Positions 9,898 through 22,190 are shown, numbered from the stretch's first letter. The stretch is 64,000 nucleotides of DNA from Leptidea sinapis (GCF_905404315.1 NC_066269.1:4588001-4652000), one strand, 5' to 3'. Translations and numbers: made by a program. Notes: a model not told the origin generated them from the sequence alone.

Positions 9898-12080
9898 TTT
9901 TTAAATATATTTAATAATATATTTGATTTGCTATAGCTATTTCAGCATTAATTACTTTCTATTATAATAAGCGATGTCAAAAATATATGCATATTCCCTG
10001 TTGCTGAGCAATACTATAGTATCAAGATTTTATTGCAATTATACATTTTTCTGCCTAAAATTATTATTGCAAAAGTCTTAAGAAACAGTGCGCGCTCATA
10101 TTATATATACCTACATACATAACTGGTGTTAATATTGGATTGTTTTGATTTCCTCCGGTGTTCCAATGAGCAGTATGTTCTGAATGTTTGTATATTGTAA
10201 ACTGTATATATAAATATAGTTAAGTTAGGAATGAGTAACGCGGGGTGAATCGTAACCATGCTACTACTAAAGTTTATTCAAGATGCAAATTTGGAATGGA
10301 CCTAATAACATAGAACAATGATTTCCAATGGATTATTTGAAACAACTGATTATTTGAACCAAAATTAACGAACACGCCCTTCCATACCTACCCGCTTTAT
10401 AAATCTCGCAATATTTGTTCAACTCTTTAAGTTATTTCGTGAACACCCGTTGAGTTGAAAGCGTTTGTAATCTCCATGGGAGCTGGTTCTAATAACGCAC
10501 AGTCCATAAATAATGTTCAAATAAAAATTTGTTTACAGCGAATGGTAGCTTGTTCCAGATTATGCCTTGTGGGAGTAAACTGATTTTCAATCAAATATAC
10601 TATATACTAGCTGCCCACAACCTTATTGATTGTATAAGCAGTTAAAAATACTTTGCCTATATATAGAGTTATAATATTATGTAGCCTATATTGGGTACGT
10701 TCTCCCGACCTCTTATAATTTTTTTTTATTAACGCCTCAGCAACCACCCTTGCGTTTTAAATTTCGTAAAATGCATTCTTAGCTGAACTCTACTCGACGA
10801 TAGGCTCTGGGCCCATAGATATTATGACAAGTACATAGGTGGAAATCTCTTATAATTTAAAAGACATTTAATCATATAAGGTACTTATTTTTTGCAAAAG
10901 TATCCCTGTAAATAAATTAAGTGGGGATAGACGGGCGCACCTTTTCATAAGTTAAGCGCAAGCGTCGACTGGTCCGTGAGCCTTCCCGCTTCTTACTTAC
11001 GCACCTCGCGATTAGCATATTAGCCGTATGTCGATTAATTTTAGTGAGCAGTCAATTGCTATTTATTTTTGATGTTTTTTTTTATTCATATATGATTATT
11101 GAGTCATCTCCCCATGGGCCATGATTAAATCAAACGAGTAATTTCACGTCCATTATTTGTTAATAAACACTCGTCTAATGCGCAACGGGGCCCGGAGACA
11201 ACTGACTCGCGACTTGTCATTTGCACACGTCGACAGCTGTCCCCACAACATCCCCCTTCTTAAAAGAAAACTTTTACATGTCCTCACATGATCGCCAAAC
11301 ATCACGACTCCGTATCGGTATTTGCTCAGTAGTACTAGCTTTAGGTCTTGCATCTGTAGTGGTCCCGATTCACCCCGTTATACGTGTACATTGTATGATA
11401 AAAACGACTTCTAGTGAAATGATTACTATAGGATTGTGACGCTATCACATTAGATTTAATGTGTCGGGTACGTGACTGGTCGATGTCCAAGTATCTGTTT
11501 CAATGGTGAAGTGATAGTGTGCGAAACAAAATGGCGGTTACGTCATTCGGTTTCGCGATTAACGCTCACGGTGAAAGAAAACAAAAATCTTCATTCGAGT
11601 AGTTTTACAACTACCTACATTATTACACGCAAGGAATGTTAAATCATCGTGAAATTATGGCGCAAGAGTTGTTTTTTTTTTACGAAAGTATTAAAATTTT
11701 CATCACAATATCAACTGTTTATGTGAAGCTAAATCAAGTAGGTGTTTAGTTATTTGGTACTTAATTAATTTTAAAATGTGATTCGAGTCTTCTAATAATA
11801 TTTTTTAAAGAAAGTTTACTGGTGTCAATAAAGTTACGGTAATATAAAACTTTTTGTGTTCCCTGGCCGTTACTGTTCGGGACATTTTTTGGTAAATCAC
11901 TTGTGTTTTGTTAAGTTCACATTTTAGGGCAGCTGTTATGATTTTCCTGGAGCTGCAGGGTAACGGTAGTGATCTCCATTAGACATGATAACTTTAAAGA
12001 TCCATTCCTGGCCGTCGGTTACTGACAAATATGATGATTCGACATATTCTTCAGAACTGCGAGGTGATTTTAGAGTGTAC
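9898..12080. other. intergenic sequence without recognised gene
   Basis: AT-rich with many stops in all frames. A more GC-balanced patch at about 11200-11580 (caacatcccccttcttaaaa) could be the end of an LTR element or a regulatory region. I cannot support either. Confidence 0.4.
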
Positions 12081-12369
12081 AAATTCAATTTGAAACCAAA
12101 ATTTATAATCGTTGCGGGACTCAAACCCGCTGCCTCTCGGGTTTCGTCCGTTCGAGTGACGCATGGTTGGGGTTGAGCAGGTTATCAATTGTTAGTAGAT
12201 TCTATAGTTGGTGCCACAACCTGAGAGTTGAACAACACATGCCAAGATTAACGATCCATGCGTCACTCGAACGGTTGCCTCAGTTGGTAAGAGCGCCCTG
12301 ATAGAACCAGAGAAGTCGAAGGTTCGAGTTCCGTATCGTTCATAAATTTTGGTTACAAATTTAATTTGT
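12081..12369. repeat. inverted pair of tRNA-like sequences (tRNA-derived hairpin element)
   Basis: The right half (plus strand, ~12260-12343) reads acggttgcctcagttggtaa, like an A box, and ggttcgagttcc, like a B box, ending at tatcgttc. The left half carries the complementary arrangement (gcgggactcaaacccgc). Outer arms aaattcaattt / aaatttaattt pair with each other. Both halves are degenerate, so functional tRNAs are unlikely. The element at 56190-56440 has the same architecture. Confidence 0.65.
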
Positions 12370-12872
12370 TTAATTAATCATCACCGAAGTGAGGGATTGA
12401 CTTTAAAAATAACAAATTACTTAGAATATAGACTTACTCGACTTCAAAGACAATTAATAATAAATATGTATAATAATATAATTGGTTTCGTGTGAAAATA
12501 ATTAAGGCGAATTGTCGTTTGTGATCATGACTCACTCGGACACTCTTATTTTTAACACAATTTTATTAGGTTGGTATGTATAGTCAAGGAATTATACTCG
12601 CGTACCGCATTTAAGTCTAAATTGTTGATGACAGTTGATAATACTAATGACGTTTGTGCGGAACGTACTGAACGAATATAAACTTTTAAGATATTTCAAG
12701 CAATAAGTCAGCAAAGGCTACGCGAATCATACTCCTTGACTGTACCTATAGAATTGAATCTTTAGACGTGATTGTGATGAAAGGGTTGGATTGAAGTGAA
12801 GTGATCAAGGACCGACGAGAAAGAAAATGATTTAAATCTGCCTATCTTACTTTTATTAACTTTTGTTTCATG
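12370..12872. other. intergenic sequence, nothing recognised
   Basis: AT-rich; no open frame or repeat that I can relate to other parts of the window. Confidence 0.4.
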
Positions 12873-13140
12873 ACAAAAAGGGGCAAGACGAGCAGGTCGT
12901 TCAGCTGATGGTAATAAATACGCCTTCCCCATTACAATGCAGTGCCTCTAAGATTCTTGAAATAGCCAAAAATTCAGAGCGGCACTACAACTTCGCTCGT
13001 CGCCTTGAGACATAAGATGTTAAGTCTCATTTGTTCAGTAATTTCAGTAGCAACAGCGCCCTTCTGACGGAAACCCAATAATGGTTACACATTACTGCTT
13101 CACAGCAGAAATAGGTGGCGTTGTGGTACTGGTCTATGAT
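12873..13140 (+). repeat. Repeat L copy
   Basis: The run goes from ggggcaagacgagcaggtcg through the hairpin to aaataggtggcgttgtggta. The last ~40 bp of the family are absent. Confidence 0.75.
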
Positions 13141-14510
13141 TTAAAGGGACTTTTTAATTATTAGTAATGTTCACGTCGTGAATACGTTGTACAGTTTGAA
13201 AATATAAAAAAATATGCTATAAAGACCGTGTTGTGGCTTAGTTCGAATCGTAAAACTGCAAAAAAGATTATAAGTATGCTCCGGTATTATGTGATCGCTA
13301 TCGATATAGTTTGCATTCTTAAACACAAAACACTTGTTGACGCCTGTTTTTGCCTTCTGATTTTCGAAGATTACTTAATATTATTTTGTTGAATTATGAT
13401 TATACAGCGTGGCGCTGCAATGGCGACATTAAACAAACACACGGATAGAACTACATAACAGTAATCACAATCTAATATTGTACATAATTCACCTAAATAA
13501 ATCAATTTTCCATTCCATCAAACAGCCGCGTGCTAGCGTGCCTAGTTACTCTATTGCGTAGGTACTGACAGATACTTAGCGCCGTCTCATGCGACCACCT
13601 AATTAAAGTTTTGTTTCCTTAATCACGGACTAGTAAAAAAATAAGGACTCCGTGTCACCTTACATAACAGTGTAGCACCAAAACAAGCCGATTAAATACA
13701 TAGGCCCACGCACACACTTACACTACTACAGGCCGATAGGTGGCCATTATGAGAATTGTCATCGTCTGTGACAGATCAGTTTGCGTCTCAATAAAATATT
13801 TAAAAAATGCCGTCGTGCGAAAAATTGTACAAACGATACTTTATAAGCATTTGTGGCCATATATGATTATTTAAGGGAGAAAAAATTTTGTAACTAGTAT
13901 CCCCCGTAACTGCACACACTCTAGCATAACGGTGCTTCACTTGCTAATATCACGACGCGGAGTCCTTCTTTTTTTACTCGTCCGTGTCCTTAATATAAAA
14001 TTTGTTTGTTCGAAAATTTTTTCGAAATAGCTCGGGGAATTTTTCAAAACATGATTACTTACTCAAAAAAATATCTGCAAAGAAATAAGATTTTATAAAA
14101 TAATAGAAGGTGAAGTGGTAGTTTTTTTTTAATAAGGCCAATCATTTATATGGCTAGTACCTACTGCGTCAAAGATACTACAAACCTACTGTTTTCGGTG
14201 TTGTTACTCCGTCTATGTTATTCTCAGCCTGTGTTGGCGATAGTACATAATAGTTTTGTACATTTGAGCGCATAATAAAGTATTATTTACGTAAATGTAA
14301 ACTGAAACTCATTCAATTCAATTGTAAATATAATCTAGAGTGTAATGTAACTTGTACACAGTATATTTAATGCGTTAATGATTCTAATGAACACAATAAA
14401 TTATTGTTTCGATTTTATATTGTGTATTATTTACCTCTTATAAATTAAATCCACTGCAATCCTGTTGCAGAAAGTGTAAGAACTGAAGAATTATGTTACC
14501 AGATACAAGA
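13141..14510. other. intergenic sequence; one short piece shared with a MITE
   Basis: About 13405-13450 (gcgtggcgctgcaatggcgacattaa and following) resembles the arms of the palindromic MITE at 37607-38081. Otherwise it is AT-rich with no recognisable gene. Confidence 0.4.
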
Positions 14511-15375
14511 TTAGTGTTGTATGCTTTGATTGAGATTTTTTATGGAAAAAGAGGGCAAACTAGCGTACGGGTCACCTGGTGTTAAGTGATCACCGCCGCC
14601 CACATTCTCTTGCAACACTAGAGGAAGCACAGGAGCGTTGCCGACCTTTAAGGAAGTCGTCATGTCGATACGACATGGACCTTCAACACCGTACAAGGAA
14701 GCTGGAAGCTCATTCCACAGATTTGGTATGTGGATGAAAGGCACACATCCAGATAGGTACTTATCGGAACACTCCCTGTGATAAATGCGATAGAAGACAC
14801 ACAATGAAGTAACCTGTTTCTACGCAACGCCAGGTGAACGAGTCATTCACAGAGAAGTGGGTTCCCGATATTTCCTGCAACTCTACGTTGTACGCGGACA
14901 AACGGTTCGAGCTTATACTGGTGTGCGCCAAATCAGAGATGACATCAATACTCCATATGGGGCCGGACCTGCGCTTTTTAGAGCGCTAGAATTTGGGCCA
15001 GGTTAAAGTATTGCCGTGCTCTATTTATGACGCCCAGCTTCTTCGAATCACATTTAACTTTGCCCTCCTAATGCCCCAGAATTGGCAATCGCTTGAGATT
15101 TTGAGACACAGTATTCCGAGACTGGGCGAGGCTTTAAGTGAGGTGTTGTAAAATAGCGGTGATACGACAAATAGGTTTTATTTGTGGTAAACTTGAGTCT
15201 TCTGGGGATTAAATTGGATAAGGTTCATTTTACCCCATTCCGCGACCTTCTCAAGAGAGGCCTCGATAGAAGATACAAGTTTCTTCCGGCACTGGACGAT
15301 TTCCCGAGAGAGACCTGCATGGCCCGTATGTACGGCGTCACCAGTACTGTCGTCCACAATAACTATCATTCATTG
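14511..15375 (-). mobile_element. LINE B copy: reverse transcriptase core to 3' end
   Basis: On the minus strand the RT frame at ~15178-15369 contains DDSTGDA (the active-site DD) and EWGKMNLIQFNPQKTQV. Downstream frames broken by shifts and stops cover ...RIYHRECSDKYL... and the WNELPASLYGVEGP block, ending at ~14530 with a tttttatgg tail in antisense. It is 5' truncated and not functional. This is the longest copy of this family here. Confidence 0.75.
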
Positions 15376-15410
15376 AGTTGATTGATGTCATATAATTGAT
15401 TGATTGAATT

Positions 15411-15560
15411 AACAAATTAAATTTAAAAACAAAATTCATGAACGATGCGGGACTCGTCCCGCTACCTCTCGCGATCCGTTCGAGCGCTCTTCCACTGAGC
15501 CAACGTTCAAAGACGTAGATTTATAAATCCTGATATTATGTCTTTGTTCAACTCTCTGAC
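15411..15560 (-). repeat. half copy of the tRNA-like hairpin element
   Basis: Antisense of a tRNA-like stretch (gaacgatgcgggactcgtcc ... ccactgagccaacgttc) followed by the ttgttcaactctc centre. The mirror half is missing. Confidence 0.6.
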
Positions 15561-15894
15561 TGATTGGATTGAGTTGCATATGTATAAGACGCTGGCAGTG
15601 AAAATAATCAACCTTGACGTAAAAAGAAGGTAGATCGATATCTTCAAAAACTACCATCAAGTTTCTAATGACATTTGAAACAATAGTTCCCGTTCTTGGT
15701 TCTCATAATCATCGTGCCTTCTGTTCTCAATAGTCTTATATAATTTTTAAGTACAATTTTTAACGCTATCGAGCCGCCCTCGTTTCGCATCAGAAATAAA
15801 AATAGTCTACTATATGTATCAAATTACTTGTATAGACGGTTTTTTTGTACCTTGGGTTAGTACATTTATCGAAGTAATGTCAAAATTTTCTTTT

Positions 15895-16330
15895 AATTCG
15901 ACCCAATACTCCGAAAATACCAGAGGAATCACAGGAGCGCTACCAGCCTTTTGAGTATGTGTAAGAAAACTTTTTTGAAGGTATGTCCACACGCACACAA
16001 CCAGTATGAGTTGTAATTGGTAAGATGGTTCCTTGGAAATCGCACTGTACAGTGTAGAAGTACACAAATCCAGTAGTGAAATAATTCCTAAGTTATCCCT
16101 AATCCCATATCTGCATGCCGTCTTAATAGGTTATATAGGTACCTACAAGGCAAGCCTGATACTCGTGTCCATCAAACCAGAGATGAGAACAGTAGGCAGG
16201 TGGTCGGACCTGCTCTTACAAAGCGCTAGAATGTACCATGAGAGAGAATGCAGTTTCTTCTCAATGACTTTGCCTTTGATGATTGGGATACGCGGGATTG
16301 GAAATCTCAAAACCTAGTACCTACACTGGG
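15895..16330 (-). mobile_element. diverged LINE B copy
   Basis: Antisense retains blocks ataccagaggaatcacagga, agcgctaccagcctttt and ttacaaagcgctagaatg, in the order of the copy at 14511-15375. It has drifted heavily and is non-coding. Confidence 0.6.
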
Positions 16331-16534
16331 AATGATATTAAGATTAGGTATTATAAAATAGTAGTGATATGTTATATCTTGGTGGGTAACACACAATATT
16401 CAAGTATAACTAAAAGTACCTACTCTGTGCACTCAATAATAGTATGTGAGACAAGGGTGGAACTGGAATGTAGGTTATTGCAAACGAGCTGTCACTTACA
16501 ATCCCGAACCGAAAGTGAGGGTTTTTATTTTTAA

Positions 16535-16908
16535 CTAGCTGACCCGACAGACGTTGTTCTGTATATAATAAATAAAATAATGTTTTATATGAATTTGTCA
16601 ATAATATATCATAACATCAAAAATTACTTCGTAAAATATGCACCCTACTGTCGTAATGAAATTGTTTTACAGCAGAACTGTCAAACCGTGCGTCAATAAC
16701 TTCTCTCATAGAAATTATGTACGGACACATCAAAGGAAACCAAATTTGTTGTTTTTATTTAATTTAGCAGCATTTTCCTATTTATTCACCTTTTAAACCT
16801 TCTCTGGACTTCCACAAATAATTCAATACCAAAATTAGCCAAATCGGTCCAGCCGTTCTCGAGTTTTAGCGAGACTAACGAACAGCAATTGATTTTTATA
16901 TATATAGA
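16535..16908 (-). mobile_element. non-autonomous Helitron
   Basis: On the minus strand it starts TCTATATATATAAAAATCAA and ends GTCGGGTCAGCTAG, flanked by A and T. It is nearly collinear with the copy at 9522-9897. Confidence 0.7.
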
Positions 16909-17264
16909 TGTTATGAGTTTCCAATAACCACAGATAACGCATGAGTTGAATGCAGATTTCAAGAATGCGATAGTGCTGAAACCTATTTGGGTAGGTACTA
17001 TTTAGTAGGTATAATTGATGACCATAATGCTATAAGTTTACCATTTGAATTAGATCTCAAATTTTGGTTCCGCCTTTCTTGAACCCACAATATGTCTACT
17101 TTTTTCGCCATTTCTCGTGCTTGCGATTAATATCAAATTATTTTTTTGCAACCTGAAACAACTTCTTATCAAACTGAAACTGTCCTTTGGTTTTCAAGCG
17201 TTACCTACTGTAGGTATTATGGTCACTTTAAGAGGTAAAGTTGCTCTAAACGCCATGATAATTT
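16909..17264. other. intergenic sequence, nothing recognised
   Basis: AT-rich, no repeat or exon seen. Confidence 0.4.
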
Positions 17265-17501
17265 GGAGTCCTGAGGATGCCTCGTGTAGAGGCGAAACAC
17301 GTGTCGAATTGTTTAAAGACAAATATTGGCGGAATTAACACTAAAGAAAACTCAAATCATTTGTATAATTTGGAGTCCCTAAAACAATCCGTACGATTAG
17401 CAGTGAAGAATTTTCCCATGGAAAGAGTGCGTGGTTCTTTTGATAACTGGCCTCAACGTTTAAAGGATTGTATTGCACCCAATGGAGACCACTTCGAATA
17501 A
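17265..17501 (+). pseudogene. Tc1/mariner-like transposase C-terminal remnant behind a dispersed repeat end
   Basis: From ~17340 the frame ending at 17501 reads NLESLKQSVRLAVKNFP, WPQRLKDCIAPNGDHFE, then stop. This resembles the C-terminal R.L..CI...G.H.E ending of mariner/Tc1 transposases. The stretch before it (gaggatgcctcgtgtagagg ... aacacgtgtcgaattg) is a separate dispersed repeat also found at 54935-55111 and, degraded, at 36210-36300. No catalytic residues remain. Confidence 0.5.
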
Positions 17502-17727
17502 GCTTTTTATGTTTTAAATTGTTTTATATACATGTATTAAATTAACACACTGTAAAAGTTAAATGTTCTTTGCAATAGAAAAAACTTTTTTTCTTTGTTC
17601 CAGTATTTATGGCAAGGCTAGGTATTTATATACCTTACTTTACCTCAGTACTTATGTACTTACCCAGATTTTGTCGCAGGTGACAATATTATAAAGTAAA
17701 TGACTGTCCTCCATTTTATTTTTTTCT

Positions 17728-17825
17728 CAGGTCTGAGAATTACATTTTCGAATGGGCGGTAGTTATTGACTTTGAATAAGTGATATCATATAAGAACTAT
17801 TTTGAATAAAAATATTTCAATTTTA
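17728..17825 (+). mobile_element. jockey A 3'-end fragment
   Basis: Ctcaggtctgag, atgggcggtagttattgact and ttttgaataaaaatattt match the 3' untranslated end of the element at 53580-53790. Confidence 0.65.
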
Positions 17826-18073
17826 ATATCTCTTTACGGCACGCAGTTGTGCGTAAACATGCAAAATCTTTCGCTCATATCAAGACCTTAGACTGTGCTT
17901 ACATGTTTTATTATCAATTTCAGACATTTACACAGGTGATTATGTCCACGTCTGACTTCACTCTACCAGGAATGCACAGAGTTACAACATGTTGCTTGGT
18001 CACCAAATGCCAAATTTAGTCTCTGGCAAAATTCTTGTCGACTAAAGCCACAGCCAAAATCATATAAATTGAT

Positions 18074-18490
18074 GGCGCGAATATTTCGCGACATGTCGCC
18101 ACACAGTTTTAAAAAGATCACACAAACTAAAATGTAATCTACTCTCGGGGTATTCCATTTTCAAATACTGTGTTGATTTGTAAATAATTGTATTACAAAT
18201 GGCCATCAATAAATTGCTGGCGCGAATATTTCCATCAGTTAAATTCATTGCCATGTCGCCACACAGTTTTAAAAAGATCACACAAACTAAAATATAATCT
18301 ACTCTCGGGGTATTCCATTTTCAAATACTGTATTGATTTGTAAATATTTGTGTTACAAATGGCCACCAAAGAGGATGTTAGTAATACGTAATAAGAGTCA
18401 ACTGTCGTAATTTTAAATTTAGTTGACTTACAGTTTAATTACAGTGTGGCGATTGCCGATCAAGTATAATCCGGATAAGTTTGAAAGTAA
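18074..18490. repeat. tandem duplication (~150-160 bp units) in a dispersed repeat
   Basis: Two units share ggcgcgaatattt, catgtcgccacacagtttta, aaagatcacacaaactaaaat, ctcggggtattcc and a ttacaaatggcca end. The downstream part (18366-18490, aaagaggatgt ... ggcgatt ... atccgg) recurs at 34950-35260. No coding is seen. Confidence 0.7.
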
Positions 18491-18880
18491 ACAGTTGCTT
18501 ATAAGTTATAACCTACAAATTCTATGATACACCCCGCGCTTGTATCATAGCGATATCCCTCCAATTAAAAGTACAGAGAAATTTCTATTTATTAAAACAA
18601 ATAATTTTATTGTAATAAACACATGGGTGCACACGAATATTTAACAATTTTATACATTCTGGGGTATCTTTTTCCTGGCGTATTCCTTATATTATTCTCA
18701 TTATAAACAATATCCAGACAATAGTTTGTAATATTATGCAGTCTCTTCTTCATTCTTATTATGTCATTGTAACATCAGAGTTTTCATTCACAGCTTTCCT
18801 TTTTTTCTTCTTTTTAGGAAGCAATCTGAAAAATAAATATATATTGTTTTTAAATCAAAATATCAAAGCTTAGATAATTT
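18491..18880. other. intergenic sequence, nothing recognised
   Basis: AT-rich; no supported feature. Confidence 0.4.
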
Positions 18881-19050
18881 ATACGGCTAGATAGAATGTG
18901 AAAGCTGTGACCACGTAATAAAAATAGCGGGTAACAGTTAACCTCTATTTTCCGCAAATGCACGAACACTAAAACAAAGTGACTGATGTGTCGCGAGTGT
19001 AAGACGTAACTAGAATTAATAAAACTGGCCGGTGGTCATGCGCTTCTATC
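18881..19050. repeat. dispersed repeat shared with 41480-41640
   Basis: Both contain ctagatagaMtgtga, gttaacctctatttt (or ttacacctctattt), cgcgagtRtaagacg and flanking matches. Family unknown. Confidence 0.55.
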
Positions 19051-19261
19051 AGTAAGAATATGCATTTCTTATTTGTTATTGTGACTCAACTATATAAAAT
19101 TTAATAACAGGAACAAGTAAGTACATATGAATTTGTATATTGAATGCCTAGGTCCTAAACTTGCGGTTCCATATTAAGATTTTTATGAAATTGCTTTTGG
19201 CTTTACAATAACAGATTTATAATAAAAATATTATTGTATTTCAGGCCATTTCGTCTCATTG

Positions 19262-19433
19262 TAAGTGTATAACAGACTGGTTAGCGATCCTACCTACTAA
19301 GCTAGAGGTCCCGGGTTCAAATCCCGGTAGGTGTAAGCATTTATATGATGAATATAGATGTTTGTTTCCGAGTCATGGATGTTTAAATGTATTTATGTAT
19401 GTTTAAATGGATATATGTATGTTTAAGTAAGTA
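19262..19433 (+). mobile_element. tRNA-headed SINE, 5' part (split by Tigger)
   Basis: A tRNA-like head (actggttagcgatcctacct, then gggttcaaatcccggtaggt) has A- and B-box-like motifs. It is followed by the body ttgtttccgagtcatggatg and (atgtatttatgt)n. The body continues at 22056 across the inserted Tigger element. Diverged antisense copies are at 31370-31595 and 61015-61250. Confidence 0.75.
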
Positions 19434-19698
19434 CAGTCGAACCTGGATAAGCGAGAGTTCAGGGGAGCATAATTTCATTCTCGCTTATAAGCGAGAGTTC
19501 AAGGAAGCTATAGAGTTTTCTCACTAACCCGAGTTTCTCGCTAATGCAGGTATAAAGGTAGCGTTTCTCTCTTATAGAGGTACGCAGCAATAACAAGTCA
19601 CATTCGACATATAAGTACTTTATAAGAGTAGGTATTAAGATGCTTACGAAAACAAAACAAAAATTCATGCACTACATATATAAATTTATATTTAGAAC

Positions 19699-21584
19699 TT
19701 ATTTACACTTAAAAAAAATCCGTAAATTTCGTTCTGTTTTTGTATTTTGTATGTGTTTCTCTAACTCATAAATTTTGTCGAATATTGCTTGATCAACAAC
19801 CGCCGCGTATTCAAAGTACTGATGGACCGTCTCCAACGCATTTAAAGCTAGCTTCATTGGAATGATCTTTATTTCTGTTTCCGGAATCTGTGTCTCGTCT
19901 TCACTGTCATTTCTAGCAATACAGGTGTTCACACATTTCTTAACGATATCGTCGTCAGTTAGTTCTCCAGCGGTAGTTACGCCGTCGTCAATTTGAACAA
20001 AATCGTCGAAGCTCGGCATTAACAAATTGGATTCGTGAGACACAAGCTTAGTCCATTCCTCGTTGCTAGGTCCAACTTCAACATCATTTTCCTTTGGCAA
20101 GTCTTGCTCATCTGTACTTTTCAAAAACCCAGCTTTCTTGAAGCAGTTTTTAACAGTAACGTCACTGACTAAGTACCATGCTTTTCTAGCAAATTTCATA
20201 GCTAGAAGTACGTTAATGTCAGGGCTACTGTTTTCTTCCACACTCGTAAGAATATGTTTAACGACTTCTCTGCGATAAAAGCGTTTGAAAGTATGAATGA
20301 TGCCTTGATCTAATGGTTGAAGTCTACTAGTGGTGTTAGCAGGTAAAAACATTACTTTTACGTTTGCAAGTGTTGGTAAGTCCGTATGGGCAGCACAGTT
20401 GTCAATGAATAGCAGAATTTTTTTACGATTTATCTTCATTTGTTTGTCAACTTTTTTCCCGTTCACCACACCACCAAGGCCTCCGACATTGTTCAGTACT
20501 TGGTGGAGAAGACAAGGTTCCGGTTGGGGGTCGAAAAGTTGGTGACGCGTCACGCAGTAGACTTCAACTCTTTTGTTGTTCGCGTCCCGACAGAACATAT
20601 ATCAACCTTCCTGGACGTGCAGCTGTGGCCGAAGGGAGTCGTGTTCCGCAAGTATCGCGGACGTCGCCGACCGCCGGAAGCTACCGAACCCGCGCCTCAC
20701 ATCGCCGCGAAAATGTGACGTAGATCTAAGTTATATATCATATGTATGTTAGACTATAAGGTATTTATTTTATGGGCCATGTAGCCTGAAATAAAGGAAT
20801 TATTATTGTATATTATTATTATTTTCAACCAATCTTTAAATAATATCTTGGTCATCCAAGCTGTTGTATTATTGGCATAATCAACGGGTAGAGTCTTGAC
20901 ACCTTTAAAACATCTAGGTCGTTTTGATTTCCCGATGATGAGAAGTGGGAGTTTGTCCGTACCACTCATGTTTACACACTGGAGAAGTGTAAGGCGTTCC
21001 TTGCTTTGTTTTCCTCCATGGCATTTTTCGCCTTTAAACGTAAATGTTCTATCCGGAAGGCACTTGAAAAACAAAGCCGTTTCATCCGCGTTGTAAATAT
21101 CGTCTGGTTCATACCCTTCTAAAAGATTTGGCAGATCTTTAGTCCAGTGACACACACCTTGGTCCACAGATTTACTTTCCCCAGCTGCTTTTTTAAAAGC
21201 AATATCATGGCGCCTTTTAAAACTCTCTAACCAGCCGTTGCTAGCAGAAAAGTTCTGGATTCCCAGTTTTGTAGCAAACTCTTTTGATTTTTCTTTCAAC
21301 AAAAGTCCATCTAAGGGAATGTTCTTGTCAAGAGTTTGTTTTATCCATTCCAAAAGGCACTTTTCAATATTAGGAAATTCAGAAACTCTAGCCCTCTTAA
21401 TATTTCCACGTCCATCAGAGCACTCAGACTTTATAGAGTCTTTTGATTTTATAATTTTATAATAGGTGGATTCTGGTAAATTAAAGTCCATCTGAATTTC
21501 ATTTCTCGACTTTCCAGATTCAAACTCATTCACTATTTTAAGTTTATCACTTAATGACAGTACTGTAATTTTCCGTTTTGGCAT
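19699..21584 (-). pseudogene. Tigger transposase, interrupted by a 368-bp insertion
   Basis: The enzyme that excises and integrates the surrounding element. The start is the ATG of MPKRKITVLSLSDKLKIV. Residues ~1-60 are the CENP-B N-terminal helix-turn-helix, followed by a second HTH (LEWIKQTLD ... ASNGWLESFKRRH) and the DDE_1 catalytic core. The catalytic aspartates are visible in YNADETALF, FIDNCAAH and LQPLDQGII (the DDD triad of pogo/Tigger). The C-terminus is acidic. The gene is split between WLK and KVDKQM by foreign DNA at 20458-20825. Without the insert the frame is 506 codons including the stop, with no other lesion, so the element was probably coding-competent when hit. Confidence 0.92.
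20458..20825 (+). mobile_element. ORF1-only retroelement fragment inside the Tigger transposase gene
   Basis: On the plus strand an open frame from the left junction to 20718 reads ASDIVQYLVEKTRF, FVVRVPTEHISTFLD and LWPKGVVFRKYRGR, ending AAKM-stop. This resembles the C-terminus of gag-like ORF1 proteins of insect LINEs. The stop is followed by only ~107 bp ending in an aataaag and an (att)n tail, with no endonuclease or reverse transcriptase. It is either 5' truncated from an ORF1-only element or internally deleted. Confidence 0.65.
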
Positions 21585-22055
21585 GATGCAGAACACAACT
21601 TTCCTTCACAATCGATTAACTATGTATAACTGAGTAAGTCCCAAGGTACACAGGCACACGTGTCCATTCGAAAAGAATGCGAGAAAACAATACAAAAACA
21701 ATGGTAGAAAGTTCCACGAAAGTTAAGAATGAGTCATAAAATAGCAGATAATAAATTTGTTTTGTCATTTGTTACTGTACGTGTGTATCTTTTATGTATG
21801 TACATATTTTTATTGTAGCTATAGGTAGTTCCTCCTAAATAATATAAAGCAATAAAGCTCGACTGTCGCTTATAGAGTTATAGATAAGCAGCAGTCTCAC
21901 TTACGGAGGTCCAAGAGGGAAAAACGACTCTCTTACAGAGGTTTCTGTTTCTCGCTAATAGAGGTTTTGGGAGCTTAAAATGACGGGTCCTGGCTATTAC
22001 TCTCACTTATAGAGTTTTCTCACTTATCCAGTTCTCGCTTATCCAGGTTAGACTG

Positions 22056-22190
22056 TATATTGTATTAAATATATCATTGTCTTGTAACCCATAACACAGG
22101 CTATATATACTTAACTTGGGGCAAGATTAATTATTTGTGTAAAAAGTGTGTCAATATTATTATTATTATTATAACAATTAAAAGTAAAAT
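22056..22190 (+). mobile_element. tRNA-headed SINE, 3' part
   Basis: It continues the SINE cut at 19433: tattgtattaaatatat, cttgtaacccataacacagg, cttggggcaagattaa and an attattatt tail. The same order, unbroken, is seen in antisense at 61015-61250. Confidence 0.75.

Larger units (their letters stand above)
19434..22055 (-). mobile_element. Tigger (pogo superfamily) DNA transposon, 2622 bp
   Basis: The terminal inverted repeats are cagtcgaacctggataagcg at 19434 and, on the other strand, cagtctaacctggataagcg ending at 22055, differing at one base. The target duplication is TA (19432-19433 and 22056-22057). Further (ctcgctta/ctcacttatagag) motifs near both ends look like subterminal transposase sites. 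The single transposase gene runs leftwards and is interrupted by another element. Confidence 0.92.

Noticed and set aside
11200..11580. Solo LTR of a copia-like element
   Set aside because: The caacatcccccttcttaaaa motif is suggestive, but no paired terminal motif or target duplication could be found.
20440..20718. A host gene overlapping the Tigger transposase on the plus strand
   Set aside because: It is the ORF1 fragment of an inserted retroelement; its first residues are read from Tigger sequence outside the insert.
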